Of a stretch of 64,000 nt of DNA, positions 36,801-48,074 are shown piece by piece. Each line of letters starts with the position of its first letter. Position 1 is the stretch's first letter. The translations under genes and the position numbers were made by a program. The DNA comes from Prinsepia uniflora. Taxonomy: Eukaryota; Streptophyta; Magnoliopsida; Rosales; Rosaceae. Below the pieces are notes generated by a model that saw nothing but the letters and a program-made list of their open reading frames with translations, searched no databases and was not told the origin of the DNA. The stretch lies in NCBI GenBank assembly GCA_032719365.1, contig CM064869.1:27251504-27315503 (forward strand), read 5' to 3'.

Positions 36801-36816
36801 GACGGGTCCTGAAACA
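33812..36816 (+). repeat. 3' LTR (C) of the non-autonomous element
   Basis: Begins TGTAACAACCCGTCCC and ends near CCTGAAACA (36816). About 3005 bp. Same architecture as LTR B: palindrome 34168-34189, module 35271-36591, hairpin 36740-36760. It is longer than B mainly because of a tandem duplication of about 127 bp at 36051-36303. A GC-rich segment near 34930-34975 is also longer than its B counterpart. Confidence 0.9.
36051..36303 (+). repeat. Tandem duplication of about 127 bp in LTR C
   Basis: Units 36051-36177 and 36178-36303 are nearly identical; LTR B has a single copy (about 30147-30272). Since the two LTRs were identical at insertion, this duplication arose afterwards, in place. Confidence 0.85.
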
Positions 36817-36829
36817 TCTCAACCACTCT

Positions 36830-38030
36830 TGTCCTTGAGCTTCAACCACTCCCGAAACATCTCAAGTATGCTTACCTGGGCAACAATAACACCCTCTCGG
36901 TCATCATTAACACAAATTTGAGTCCATCCGAAGAAGACATGCTCGTTCAAGTCCTTCGCACCTATCAAATGGCCATAGGTTGGACTATTTCTGACATTAA
37001 GGGCATTAGTCTAGCAAAGTTTATGCATAGGATTCTCCTTGAAGAAGATGCTAAGCCCTCTCGAGAGGCACAAAGAAGGTTGAACCCGCCTATGAAGAAA
37101 GTTGTCAAGAAAGAGGTTCTCAAGCTTTTGGATGTAGGAATCATTTATCAAATTAGTGATGCTAAATGGTTAAGTCTAGTACAAGTAGTGCCCAAGAAGA
37201 GTGGGGTTACCGTGGTTAAGAATGAGAAAGATGAGCTTGTGCCTCAAAGGATTCAAACCAGTTGGAGAGTATGCATTAATTACCGAATGCTCAACACTAC
37301 CACCCGTAAGGATCACTTTCCCTTGCCTTTTATTGATCAAATGTTGGAACGATTGGCAGGTCATTCACATTATTGTTTCCTAGATGGATATTCTGGGTAT
37401 AATTAGATTCCAATTGCCCCAGAAGATCAAGAAAAGACACCGACCACTTTTCAACGATGTATGCTGAGTATCTTCTCGGATATGGTTGAGGACATCATTG
37501 AGGTATTTATGGATGATTTCTCTATGTTTGGGCACTCATTTGATCTTTGTTTAGTTAATCTTTCCCGAGTACTCGAACGCTGCAATGAAAGTAACCTAGT
37601 GTTGAATTGGGATAAGTGTCACTTCATAGTTCAACAAGGTGTTGTCTTGGGCCACGTGATTTCTAGAAAGGGTATTGAAGTGAATAAAGCTAAGTTGGAT
37701 GTTGTTGAGAGATTTCCATAACCAACCACGATTAAGGAGGTTCAATCATTCTTGGCTCATGCTGGATTTTACCGTAGGTTCATTAAGGATTTTTTGAAGA
37801 TATCTCGGCCTATGTGTGCTTTTCGTGCAAAGGATGCTGTGTTTAATTTTGATAAGGAATGTAGAGAAGCTTTTGACACCTTGAAGGACAAGCTCACGAG
37901 CTCCCCTATCATTATGCCCCCCCAATTGGAACCTCTCATTCGAACTCATGTGCGATGCTTTAGATTTTGCGGTTGGTGTTGTTTTGGGACAGTGACTCGA
38001 TAAACTTCCTCATGTCATCTACTATGCAAG
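36830..38030 (+). pseudogene. Reverse transcriptase of the Athila-like element
   Basis: Blocks: LKYAYLGNNNTLS, GWTISDIKGIS, EVLKLLDVGIIYQISDAKWLSLVQVVPKKSGVTVV, WRVCINYRMLNTTTRKDHFPLPFIDQMLERLAGH, FLDGYSGYN, then the active site VFMDDFSMFGHS (about 37503-37538) with both aspartates present. The block between EDQEKT and TFQRCM is missing about 20 codons (near 37440), removing the conserved FGL-NAPATF region. Stops at 37404 and 37720, and a frame change near 37930. The reading ends at a solo LTR inside the RNase H start. Confidence 0.85.
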
Positions 38031-39267
38031 TGATAGGTCATTAGTTAAGCATTATTTTATATTATTTTATACCCCTTTTACTTTACTTTTAATATTAAAA
38101 TAATAAACAATTAGAGAAAATAATATATTTTGTGATATTTTTGTAGAAATAAATAAAGTTTGGAATTTTGAGCGTTTTGGCGAAAGAATCGTCCCGATTG
38201 GAATTATAACGAAAAAATTATGGACGAAATTCAGTGGAGTTATATTAATTAATTTTTAAACTAAAAATTCATTTGCAGCCCATGTGCAGAAGCCCAAGAC
38301 AATTGCAGCCCAAGCCCAGGAACTTGGCCTAGTTTTCGCGAGAAGTCCAGCCTGCCAAGCCCATGCAAGCCTAGCACAAAGCGCCTGCTCTCGCCCTGTC
38401 AGCCACCCGTTCGGCGCGCATCTGCTGACCTGGAAATGGTGAATTCGGCGCACGTGCGTCGATCAGTCATGTCACTTGTCAGTGCCTGACGCACAACTAC
38501 TCCCTGCTTCTGTTAGCCTACATCTACCGAACCTACCAAATCCCTTTCAGCGCACACGTGATGAAGCCCACTTCACTTGCCCCTCCTGTTGGGCCGAAAC
38601 CCTGCTGCCCAGTTCACCTTCCTCTCACTGAAACCCTGATGCCCAGCTGTTCTATCCTTGCTAAGTCATACCAGCAGCTTCCTTTGCTGATTTTCAAACA
38701 TCTTTTCCGTAAAAATCATCCCAATCTCATCATTTCACTTTCTAATTTTATATTGTAATTTTTATTTATTTTATTTTATTTTAAAAAGTTTTTAGTAGCT
38801 TTTTCTCCCTATAAATAAGGGTTCATTTCACTTTTTTTGGGGACACTTCTTAGTGGCACACATTTGAGCCTTCCTTAAGAGAAACTATGGCAAAATATTT
38901 CCAATACAAAGTTTAGAGTTTGAGTCCATATTTCCCGTGTTTTATTTCCTCCATCTTCACAAGGTTTTGTCTTGGAAACGTTTTGATCTTACTTGGTTCA
39001 AACAAAGGTCATAATCTACACGGATCATGCAGCATTGAAGTACTTGTTGAGCAAGAAGGATGTAAAATGACACATTATTATTTAATTATTTAATTATTTA
39101 TTATTTGATTATTTATTATTCTTTTTCACTACCTATTATTAATATTCCCTAATTTCCTCGGTTAAGAACGACCCCTATTTACCAATGCTAAAATGACACA
39201 AAAAGGGTTTAAAATATGTGTATACTTGAATTACAGATTTATTTTAATGCGTATTTTAAGCGTATCA
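38031..39267 (+). mobile_element. Solo LTR K of a separate family, TSD gcaag
   Basis: Begins TGATAGGTCATTAG and ends GCGTATCA, with perfect duplications gcaag at 38026-38030 and 39268-39272. It splits the RNase H coding sequence between YYAS and RTLNDA. 1237 bp. TATA box CTATAAATAAGG near 38810. Not related to the TGTAACGACCC family. It oddly contains about 100 bp (38966-39067) matching host RNase H sequence at 39341-39440. Confidence 0.9.
38966..39067 (+). repeat. RNase H fragment copied into solo LTR K
   Basis: About 100 bases match the host RNase H segment at 39341-39440 with only four or five differences. Both copies contain the same premature TGA in the same codon (at the FALEKF-SYLV position). 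Either the copy was made locally from this decayed element or conversion has homogenised the two. Confidence 0.85.
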
Positions 39268-40895
39268 GCAAGCCGCACCCTTAATGATGCCCAATTGAAT
39301 TATTCAACCACTAGAACGGAGTTTCTTTCTGTTATCTTTGCCTTGGAAAAGTTTTGATCTTACTTGGTTCAAACAAAGGTCATAATCTACATGGATCATG
39401 CAGCGTTGAAGTACTTGTTGAGCAAGAAGGATGTAAAACCTAGATTGTTACGATGGATGCTTCTCCTTCTGGAGTTTGACTTATAAATTCGGGACAAGAA
39501 GGGAAGTGAGACTGTAGTTGCTGATAATATGAGTCGTGTCATCCATGGCTCAAATGAAGAAGTGGATCATTTTTCCTTGCAAGAGACATTCCCCGATGAG
39601 CAACTTTTCAACATTCATGCATTCGATCCATGGTACGTTGATTTGATTAACTTTATTGTCACTAAGCAATTCCCTATGTCATTGAGCAGGTATCAAAAGG
39701 ATAAGCTTTCTAAACAAGCCAAGTATTACATTTGGGAAGAGCTCTACTTATGGAAACATTGCCTAGATCAAATCATTCGCAGATGCATTCCCGATCATGA
39801 GGTACGTTTTGTTCTTGAATTTTGTCACTCTTTGGCTTGTGGAAGTCATTTTGGGGCCAAGAAAACAGCATTCAAAGTCGTTCAAAGTGGATTCTTTTGG
39901 CCCACACTCTTTAAGGATGATTATGAATTTGTGCTCACTTGTGATAGATGCCAAAGACAAGGTAACATAGGTCCTATGAATCAAATGCCCTTGAATCTGA
40001 TTCTAGTTATTGAGATCTTTGACATTTGGGCCATTGATTTCATGGGACCTTTCCCAAACTCTTTTGGTAATGTTTACATCTTGCTTGTTGTGGATGATGT
40101 ATCTAAAGGGGTTGAGGCACTTGCCACTAAAACTAATGATGCTAAGGTTATTGTGAATTTCATTCAAAATCATATTTTAGCTAGGTTTGGTGCACCACGA
40201 GCTATCATAAGTGATGGAGGCTCCTACTTTTGCAATCGTTCTTTTGAGGCTTTGATGAAGAAGTATATTTTCAATCATCAAGTATCCACTCCCTACCACC
40301 CTCAAACAAGTGGGCAAGACAAAGTGTCCAATCGAGCGATCAAAGCTATACTTGAGAAGACGGTTCATCCTAACTGTAAGGATTGGTCTATGAGGTTAAA
40401 CGATGCACTTTGGGTCTATCAGACGACATGCAAAACACCTTTTGGTATATCCCCTTTTTGGTTAGTCTTTGGTAAAGGGTCTCACTTGCCTGTAGAACCT
40501 GAGCACAAGGTATTTTGGGCTATTAAGCGCATGAACATGAACTTAGACGCTGTTGGAATTCATCGGAAGTTGCAACTAAATGAGCTTGATGAACTCCGCA
40601 ATGAGGCATATGAGAGTGCTCAGATTTACAAGGAGAAGACCAAGGCTTACCACTACCAGAACATTCAAAGGAAGGTCTTTCGAGTTGGACAACAAGTCGT
40701 GCTATTAAAATCATGACTCAAGTTGTTTTTGGGTGAGTTACGTTCTCGTTGGTCTGGTCCATTCATTATCGCTAACGTTTTTCCTTATGGTGCCATTGAG
40801 ATTGAACGTCTGGTTAAGAAAGACCCATTCAAGGTGAATGTACATAGACTCAAGCCCTACTATGGGACGTCTCCCATTCCACTTGAGGCCTCGTG
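39268..40895 (+). pseudogene. RNase H and integrase of the Athila-like element
   Basis: RNase H end (RTLNDAQLNYSTTRTEF, then IIYMDHAALKYLLSKKDVKPRLLRWMLLLLEFDL) with stops near 39356 and 39484. An open frame then runs 39529-40716, 395 codons. In that frame the zinc motif is complete (H100, H107, C138, C141), catalytic D170 (WAIDFMG) and D229 (IISDGG) are present, but the third catalytic position reads GQDKVSNRAIK, where relatives have glutamate, so K265 replaces it. The C-terminal GPFIIANVFPYGAIEI block lies after a stop at 40714. The long open frame suggests it decayed later than RT. Confidence 0.85.
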
Positions 40896-41110
40896 ACTCA
40901 CTTGCAAGCCTATACATAAGCCACTATCTTCGTCTCACCTAGACGTTAAATCAAGCGCTCCTAGGAGGCAACCTAGCCCTGATTTGCTCCCTTTTCTTTG
41001 TGGATGTTTTTCACTTGTAGATCTCCCTCACTATAATGACTCTGTCTTACTTTTATGCCTGCAACATTGAGGACAATGTCTCATTTAGGTTTGGGCGTGT
41101 TTTGGGGGAT
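40896..41110 (+). other. Post-pol leader of the Athila-like element
   Basis: Holds an inverted repeat with arms ACATTG and CAATGT around AGGA (about 41067-41082), followed by a G-rich run (41088-41110) that may be the polypurine tract. This pair is common at this place in plant gypsy elements. Confidence 0.55.
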
Positions 41111-43606
41111 ACAAACCAGTTTCTATTTTGATTAGCTTGTTTTTTGTTTTCTATTTGTATTTGCTTGTTGTTTTTTTTTGTGTTATGCTAGTTTTTTATA
41201 CTAAAACAAGTTAATATGCATGTATAGAATGTGAGAATTTTCTGTTACTAAGAATCATTGCCATTTCCATTGAACTCACACTTGCACCTCATGATACCAA
41301 AATCAAGTGATTAAGAAATCAAAACAATTGAATTTGAGCATACTTAGAAAATTAGTGGAGACTACCATTGTGAGATCTTTGAGCTTAATTGCCTTTCTTT
41401 CTGAGGGATCTACTTGTTTCTATTCTTAAACACTCATCACTTTGTTCATAATTTCATGATCTCTTTTTAATTGCATTGATGTTTAAAGAACCATATCTAT
41501 TGGATGCTCTTGATTTAATGTGTAATTGTTTACGAGATGTGATATAGACTATGTATGTTTTAGCTCCTAAAGACCTTTCTTTTCCCTGTCCCAATTGCAT
41601 GCTCCTTTAGCCCCTTTGAAGCCAAACACTTAGCCATTTTGTTCTTCACCTACATTATGACCTAACTAAGTTTTGAACCCTTCATTATGGCCATACCCTA
41701 TGATCTAAGCTTGTGTCAAGGTTGCATCAAATGAAATTCATGGTGAGGAGGAAATGTGTTGATGTTTTGTGCTACCTATGCTCATGTGATTGAAGTATGT
41801 TTGAATTGAAAGATCCTTCGTTTGTTTGCAAAGTGAGGAAGTTATTGCATGATCTTGGTTCAGCTCATATAAACAAAAGAAAAAAGTGTATCAAGTTCAT
41901 TAGTGAATTCAAAAGAAAAGAAAAGAAAGCAAAATGTTTATATATGTATACAATTATGTAGTACATAATTTTTTGATTTTTTTCCTTTAAAAAAAACGGC
42001 CTAGGCGGCCTAGGCTTTGTCTAGCTGCCTAGACACTAGGCTCTGACCTACCACCTTGGGAGTGCTTAACGTTGTTTGGAACATTGGTATTCCTATCAAC
42101 TCCATTGTATAGTGAAAATTTTAAGTACTATCTCATAAAAAAACTATTTTACTTATATAATGTCAAGCGTACTTTGCTCCAACTCGGGATCGGCATGTTT
42201 AAAGTGAAAATTCTGAAATTTAATAATCATTAATACCATTGTTTAGTGGATTTTTTTTCAATATGTAATAAGTGATCTTGAATTTAACTTATATAATAAT
42301 CGTAGTTGATACTTAATACATATAATTTCATTCTTCAATATCATTACAATTGTTATATATAATTTCATTTTTCAATATCCTTACATATTATATATAAAAA
42401 AACTAAAAGAGTCGTCTTGGATTTGATTCCCACCAATGGTGATTTTTTTAATTATGGTCAAGGGTACACTAAAACGCGTGTATGAGTCTTTCCAACTCTC
42501 AAAAAGATAATTTACGCGATTCACCATTAACTGGTTCCCTTAAAAAAACTTTAATCCCTTCAACATTTTGTCCAACAAATGTGGTCGGTCGAATCTTACT
42601 TTAGATGTCCTAGTTTACTGTTAAATCAAGTGCACGTTTACTGTTAATAAGTGACATGACAATGCTCATTCTTGTTGATCCTAATTTCACACTTCCTAAC
42701 CTTCCAATAATGTCTCAAAATTAAATATTTTTTGTTAGGCTTTTTCACTTCGGGGTAGACTTCAAATTAGGGGTAGACGACTGGATCCGAAAACCCAAAT
42801 TAAAAATTAATTAAATCCAATTTTTTCTTTATGATTAAAGATTCATCAATTTTTTGTCGAGGAAGATGAAAATGGGAGTAAAGGACAAAGCTCTAGACCT
42901 GGGGAAAATAGAAGGAACGAAACTCAGACATCAAATGGTTCGCAGATCGGATGTTGGGCCAAAAAATGAATTGAGTTGTTCTTGAGCCCCATATACATTG
43001 TTGCATATGTTTTGTAGGCATACTTTATAGAGAGAGTGTGCGGAAGTTACTAAGTGTGACCATGAGGTAGATGCCTAGATTACTTGATATTGAGGGCCAT
43101 AGATTTCTTAAGAGTGTGTTACGATTATTGTGGTCTTATGGTCAATGATTTGTAAAATTTGAAACCTGATTGTCTGTTTGTTTATGTTTTATGGTATGCA
43201 TACGTATTTATAAACCTATGAAGGTCTTGAGATAAAAGGTTATTACGTATGCATTTAGATAATTACAACTGTGTGGAGTAAGCTACCACTGCATATAACT
43301 TGGGACTGGTAATAGTGATACACTTATTAAAGAATTGAAGGTACGATTCTATTGATCAAAGTGCAAGATTTCAAGGACCACAAAAGTTAAAAGTATTTCT
43401 TCATCAAGAGAATCTAAAAGGATCTAAATTCAAGACAACAAGATGGGTGAAACTAGTTAAGAATTGTGAGTGAACTATCGAGTATTGTCTAAAGAAAGCT
43501 TATATGGTGGATAACATTTTAAGTGGAATACGTGGGAACTTTATGTTTCAACTTATATGATGCTTTTGAAGGAATTAAGAAGTATCGCACTCATGAGAAA
43601 CAGTGT
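41111..43606. other. No gene; presumed transposon remains
   Basis: T-rich, stops in all frames. Contains a CCTAGGC-rich palindromic stretch (about 41998-42050). The last 600 bases belong to whatever sequence received solo LTR E. No LTR matching the start of the Athila-like element was found here. Confidence 0.5.
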
Positions 43607-43611
43607 TGGTA

Positions 43612-46286
43612 TGTAACAACCCGTCCCGAATCTACGGATTAATTAAGGACTAATTGTAGGTTATTGAGAGATCGGGTATTAGTCGAGGATTTTTCGGATG
43701 GTCGGTGTAAAATGACGATTTTTCCCTTAGAATGGGAAAAAAGTTAACTTTTGATCTGGGAGGTCAAATGCATGAGGACCGAGGACCGTTACGTAGATCA
43801 AGCCAATACGAGTTCATAGACAGGCGACACGTCGAAATCGGACATCAGACGGAAAAGTTATGGTTCACGAAAGGAATTAAGAACTATTCATGTTTTACGA
43901 GGAAAGTGTACAAGTGGAAGATTTGGATTGGGTAAAAATCTGGGTGGACCAATTGATGAGTGACAAGTGTCACTCATCTGATTGGCCTATATACACACGT
44001 TTTGAGATCCATTATTTTGTTCATTCATCTCCTTTGTGTGTGTTTACTTGAAAACCCAAAGAAGCCCAACCAAACACACACACTCACCTTCACCAGTCTT
44101 CATCCATTGCTTCTAGTGTGAGAAAGGAAGTAAGAGAGGGGATTGAGACAAGTTGAACGGTGGTGAGGTTGTGTACAACCGTGGACGGTGGCCGCAAACT
44201 CGTGAAGAAACTAGATGAACACAAAGGGACAAACGGGAAGGATTGAGGTGGCCGAATCGACCTGGAGAAGGTCTGAAACTTCAACCAAACTTCACGAGCT
44301 TAGGAGGTAATTTTTGGACCCTTTCTGGTGTTTTTGAGTTCGTATAACTATTCCTGGGTTGAGTACGAGTCTATAGGAACAAAAACAGATCAAAATAATT
44401 GAGTTTTGAGCGAGTTAGGACCGGGTCGAGTCGCTGGTTGAGTCGACCCGTTGCAGAGAACGGGGTCGACCCGACTGGAGGTAGACGACGATGACGTCAG
44501 CGGGTGAAGTCATCATCTATCAGAGGTGTCAGGCCATGTGGCCAATGGGAAGCTTACACATGGCATGCTGTCAAGTACAGTTAGCACTGACATGTCAGAC
44601 ACGTGGACCAATCAGGGGCTAACATATGGCACATGTCAGACCTGATAGGTGTCAGACTTGTCAGGCTAACGTCATTATGATGTCAACTGTTGACCTTGAC
44701 GTCAGCGTTCAGTTTTTCCGAGCGTGTGGGGGGCGTGGGCACATTTTTTTAGGTGAAATTGATTTTTTTTAAAAATATTTTGACGTTCTGAATCCAATGG
44801 TGGTGATTTCAGGTCGATCGAAGATCATTTGGTTGGTCAAATTGAGGTTTTTAGCCTAGGGAAGCATGTCCGTGACACGTTGAATTTTCCAGGAGTTTTG
44901 AGGGTTTTTTATTAGGACTTGTATAGGTTGGTAGTGACCTTTTAGTGTGTTTTGGACAGGTCCAAACGACCCAGAGAGTTCGGTTTAGCCCGGAGTGGCT
45001 TACAGCGCAACTTGCAGGAGCGCAGCTTGGACTGTCTGTGAATGGACACTTGATTTCTAAATATGATGCATGCATAACTGTTTTATATGTTTTATATATG
45101 TGATTTGAGATGCATATGATTGTGGTATTTTGGTATTTTTCATACAAATGTGGTGTTGCATGTATTTCAAGATTTATGCTTTATGTTGTACCTTGGGCTT
45201 AGGACAGGTTTTCATACGTGCTTGTGTTTCCAAATGGTTTGAAAAATGAAATGATTTCGAATTTGAAAATATGATATCGGACTTGAGGCCTAGTTGGTTT
45301 ATGATATCGGGCTTGAGGTCCAGTTGGTTTATGATATCGGGCTTGAGTCCCAGTTCTAGTTTATGAAATAAGATTTTGGGTTTGAGACCCTATTGAGATG
45401 ATTTTGGGCTGAGTCCCTATGAGATTTGGATTGGATTGGATTCGGGGAATCCTAATTTTGTGGAAATGGTTTGTGAAAACTATACCTCGGGTAGAGACCC
45501 TGTTGAAATGCTTTAGACTGGATTTGAGGTATAAATGGTTTTACAATGATTTTCCATTGGTTTGATTACGATTTACATATACCATCCTTATGAGTGGATT
45601 GTCTCCTCCAGACATCTCGTAGTATCCTGGAGTAGTCACGGTGCACTGCTTGGGAGGGGCCGCTCCGAGGAGAGGCTCAAGACCAGGAGTACGAGAAGAG
45701 GCTCAGGATCAGGATTGCTATATATTGATATCACCCCGGATAGGGTCCAAGGAAGGACTCGGACTTGAGACCCCGAGTGGCACGCGTAGCCTTAGAACCA
45801 TGACATTATTGATTAGACATCAGGGATGTCATGGATTTGGTATACTGTTTTTTACTGATTTGGGAAGAGACCCCATGTGTTTGGTTTTAGGCTGAGACCC
45901 TACTAAGGAAATGGATTTGATTGGTAAATGTTTTCACTGGGTTTTAAATTGAAAAGCCATATGTTTTGGTTTAAAGAAAGTGGTTGTTATAACTTGTTTT
46001 CTGATGCATGCATGTTTTTTAGTGAAGGGTATAAATTGTCTTTCGTGAAATGATTTTATAAACTATTTATTTTCGTCCACTCACAGCTTTTACTGTTTTA
46101 ATACCCTTCAATTTGATCCCGGATGCGGGCTGTAATAGAGATTGAGACATCACATGCCGCCACAGATCTTGGCGTACTCTGGTAGGCCGAGAAGGTTTAG
46201 GGGTATCCCTAGTCTGGCACGAGGTGTCAGACGGAAGTATGACACATCCTGCGTTAATCCAGGGAGGATTAGGATGGGTTGTGTCA
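43612..46286 (+). mobile_element. Solo LTR E, long-LTR family, TSD tggta
   Basis: TGTAACAACCCGTCCC start and GTTGTGTCA end, 2675 bp. Perfect duplications tggta at 43607-43611 and 46287-46291. The palindrome at 43956-43977 is perfect and followed 6-8 bases on by CTATATACA, a plausible TATA box. Two TGACGTCA octamers (44492, 44697), inverted module 45038-46084, hairpin 46212-46232. The sequence after the right end begins TGGTA by virtue of the duplication, which mimics a primer-binding site. Confidence 0.88.
43956..43995 (+). promoter_or_regulatory. 22-bp palindrome followed by TATA box in LTR E
   Basis: Perfect arms ATGAGTGACA/TGTCACTCAT (43956-43977), then CTATATACAC at about 43985. The spacing suggests an upstream element of the LTR promoter. 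In G the corresponding region has no clear TATA, so the pairing is not universal. Confidence 0.55.
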
Positions 46287-46291
46287 TGGTA

Positions 46292-48061
46292 AGATGGTTG
46301 GAGTTGATAGATGGTGAAGTTTATGGACATATATCGTGATATGCTAGTAAGCCAAGGACTAAGTGGCGGAATCTATGTGGAATTTGGCAGTTGCTTCTGA
46401 TTCCTAAGTAGATGTGGGATTCACTTAATGATGAAATTTGTATTTCACCTTCTATGAATCTAGAGAAGTTATGATAAGGTCTGGATGATTGTAGGTGGAT
46501 TTATAAGATAGTCTAACTCTTACTGGTAAGAGAAAAGTTTCACATGGAGAGACTAAGAAACTGAGGAGTCAATTATGTTTGATTGAAATTCAAAGATTAT
46601 ATCGACATTCTGGCAGAATTTGCAGGAGTTTTTCTGAATAGCATTAAATTTTTGTATTGCAATTCACCGTCAGATGAATGATCAGTTTGAGAGGACCATC
46701 CCGATCTTGTAAAACACGATGAGGGTATTATACGATTTAGTAGATATGGGAAATTGAATCCTCGTTATATTGAAAATATGAGATTATTAAAAGGATAGGT
46801 TTAATAGTTATAGTTTGGTATTACCTTCAGAACCATTTTCAAGTCATATAGTGTTTGTTTATTAGTGATTACTCATATGACGAATCACATGTGGGTTGAG
46901 GAACAACCTGTGTAGATTTTAAACTGGTAAAAATCAGGTGTGGATAACAACATTATTATTAGATGATCTGACATGGTTGTAATGGTATAAATACCGGTTT
47001 ACGATTCGAAGATGAGTTAGGATAGTAAAGAAAAGGAAATAATAAGAAAGGAAGGATAAACAGTGAAGGGGAATCGAAGAGGTTGTATGTCTTTACTTCA
47101 GGATGTTTGCTTATGAGCTTGAAATCGAGGAAACGAGTGCTTTAGCACCTTATATTTGGAAAGGATAACGGTGTTAGGGATTTGGATATTGATTTAGGAC
47201 TCAAACATGAGTCAAAATATTGGGTTGAACTATGAGAAAAGTCGAAATTGAGAACTATAGTCGGAAGGAAGTTAGAAGGTAAGATTGTTGGTTATAATCT
47301 CAAGGAATGAATAGGAGTTTGGTAGAAACTCAAGTTATTGTTGCAAGCCCAAATTTTGGTTATACTTTAGCTCAGTATTAAGTATAGTAAGTGTATTAGA
47401 CGAGTTTTGTGTGATTTTGGACACATTTGTTTCATGGTACCTTGTGAAATGATATTTTATTCAACCCTGATGGTAACGTTTCGACTTGGATTTTGAGTAA
47501 AGAATTTGTATTTGACTATGAGGCTTGTGTAATTTAGTCCATAACTTGTGTCCATTATTAGGGGATATATTTTTTCTCAAATGGTCGAATTTAAGGATGT
47601 CCCCAGTTGATTGATGCTTGGGATATTAGCCTATAGGTAGTGTTGCTATGCAATATGATTGATACAGGACTTGAGACTTAGTTTAACTTGGTTATGAGGT
47701 TGGAATGATGTAGCATATGGGTTATGTTATTACTATTGTGATAAGTACTTGAGCATGACTCAGACATTGTTTAGTACAATTTTTGAAGTGGATTATGCAG
47801 ATTGGATTAGTACCCGTGTATCAAGGATTGGCTGGGTGCTTTGTTGATTTTGATTTTGGTATTATGGATATCTGTGTCTAAGTAAATTTTTTTTGACCTG
47901 ATGAGTATGGATTTTGGAAAAATGTGGACCACAGATTGTTTAGGAAAGTTCTATGGTTGTTATGGTCCCACAATCTAAGGTTATGCCCATTGTAGTGGTA
48001 AAGTGATGTTCGGGGATCGTTTCCCCGAAATTTTCTCTATTGGTGTGTTAGTTGCAACCAT
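46292..48061 (+). pseudogene. Chromovirus-like integrase remnants, heavily decayed
   Basis: Fragments near 46390-46460, about 46600-46710 (a QMNDQFERTIPIL segment where relatives read QTDGQSERTIQTL) and about 46730-46790 (IIRFSRYGKLNPRYIE, the block before the chromodomain in Tekay-like elements) keep the correct order. Stops are frequent and a deletion lies between the second and third blocks. The rest up to the polypurine tract is not recognised. Confidence 0.6.
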
Positions 48062-48074
48062 AAGGGGGGTAGGT
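48062..48074 (+). other. Polypurine tract before LTR F
   Basis: AAGGGGGGTAGGT directly precedes a TGTAACGATCC LTR start, so F is the 3' LTR of the chromovirus remnant. Confidence 0.65.

Larger units (their letters stand above)
27928..36816 (+). mobile_element. Complete non-autonomous LTR retrotransposon (LARD-like), inserted in the Athila-like element
   Basis: 5' LTR 27928-30778, primer-binding site at 30781, interior to 33811, polypurine tract, 3' LTR 33812-36816. The flanks carry the same octamer atctcaac (27920-27927, 36816-36823). Five bases is usual, so the true duplication is within it and the right LTR end is fixed only to a few bases. The host frame resumes after it (LKYAYLGNNNTLS), so it cleanly splits protease from RT. 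The interior has no gag or pol that I can recognise. Enzymes must have come from a relative, perhaps a Tekay-like chromovirus (long LTR, tRNA-Met primer). Confidence 0.88.
25925..41110 (+). mobile_element. Decayed Athila-like Ty3/gypsy retrotransposon with two nested insertions
   Basis: Domains in order: LTR/leader-like sequence (about 25980-27100), gag-protease (27125-27828), RT (36830-38030), RNase H and integrase (39268-40895), then leader-like sequence with a polypurine run (41088-41110). A non-autonomous LTR element (27928-36816) sits between protease and RT, and a solo LTR (38031-39267) sits in RNase H. The CxHxxGHFGxKKT and RMLNxxTRKDHFPLPFIDQMLERL-type blocks place it near Athila. The outer limits are estimates; no matched LTR pair was found. 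Confidence 0.75.

Noticed and set aside
41998..42050. CCTAGGC-rich palindromic stretch as a transposon end
   Set aside because: No matching second end or target duplication was found nearby.
46287..46303. TGGTAAGATGGTTGG after LTR E as a primer-binding site
   Set aside because: TGGTA is the right copy of the target-site duplication of E (left copy 43607-43611). The following bases do not match tRNA-Met complementarity, so E is a solo LTR.
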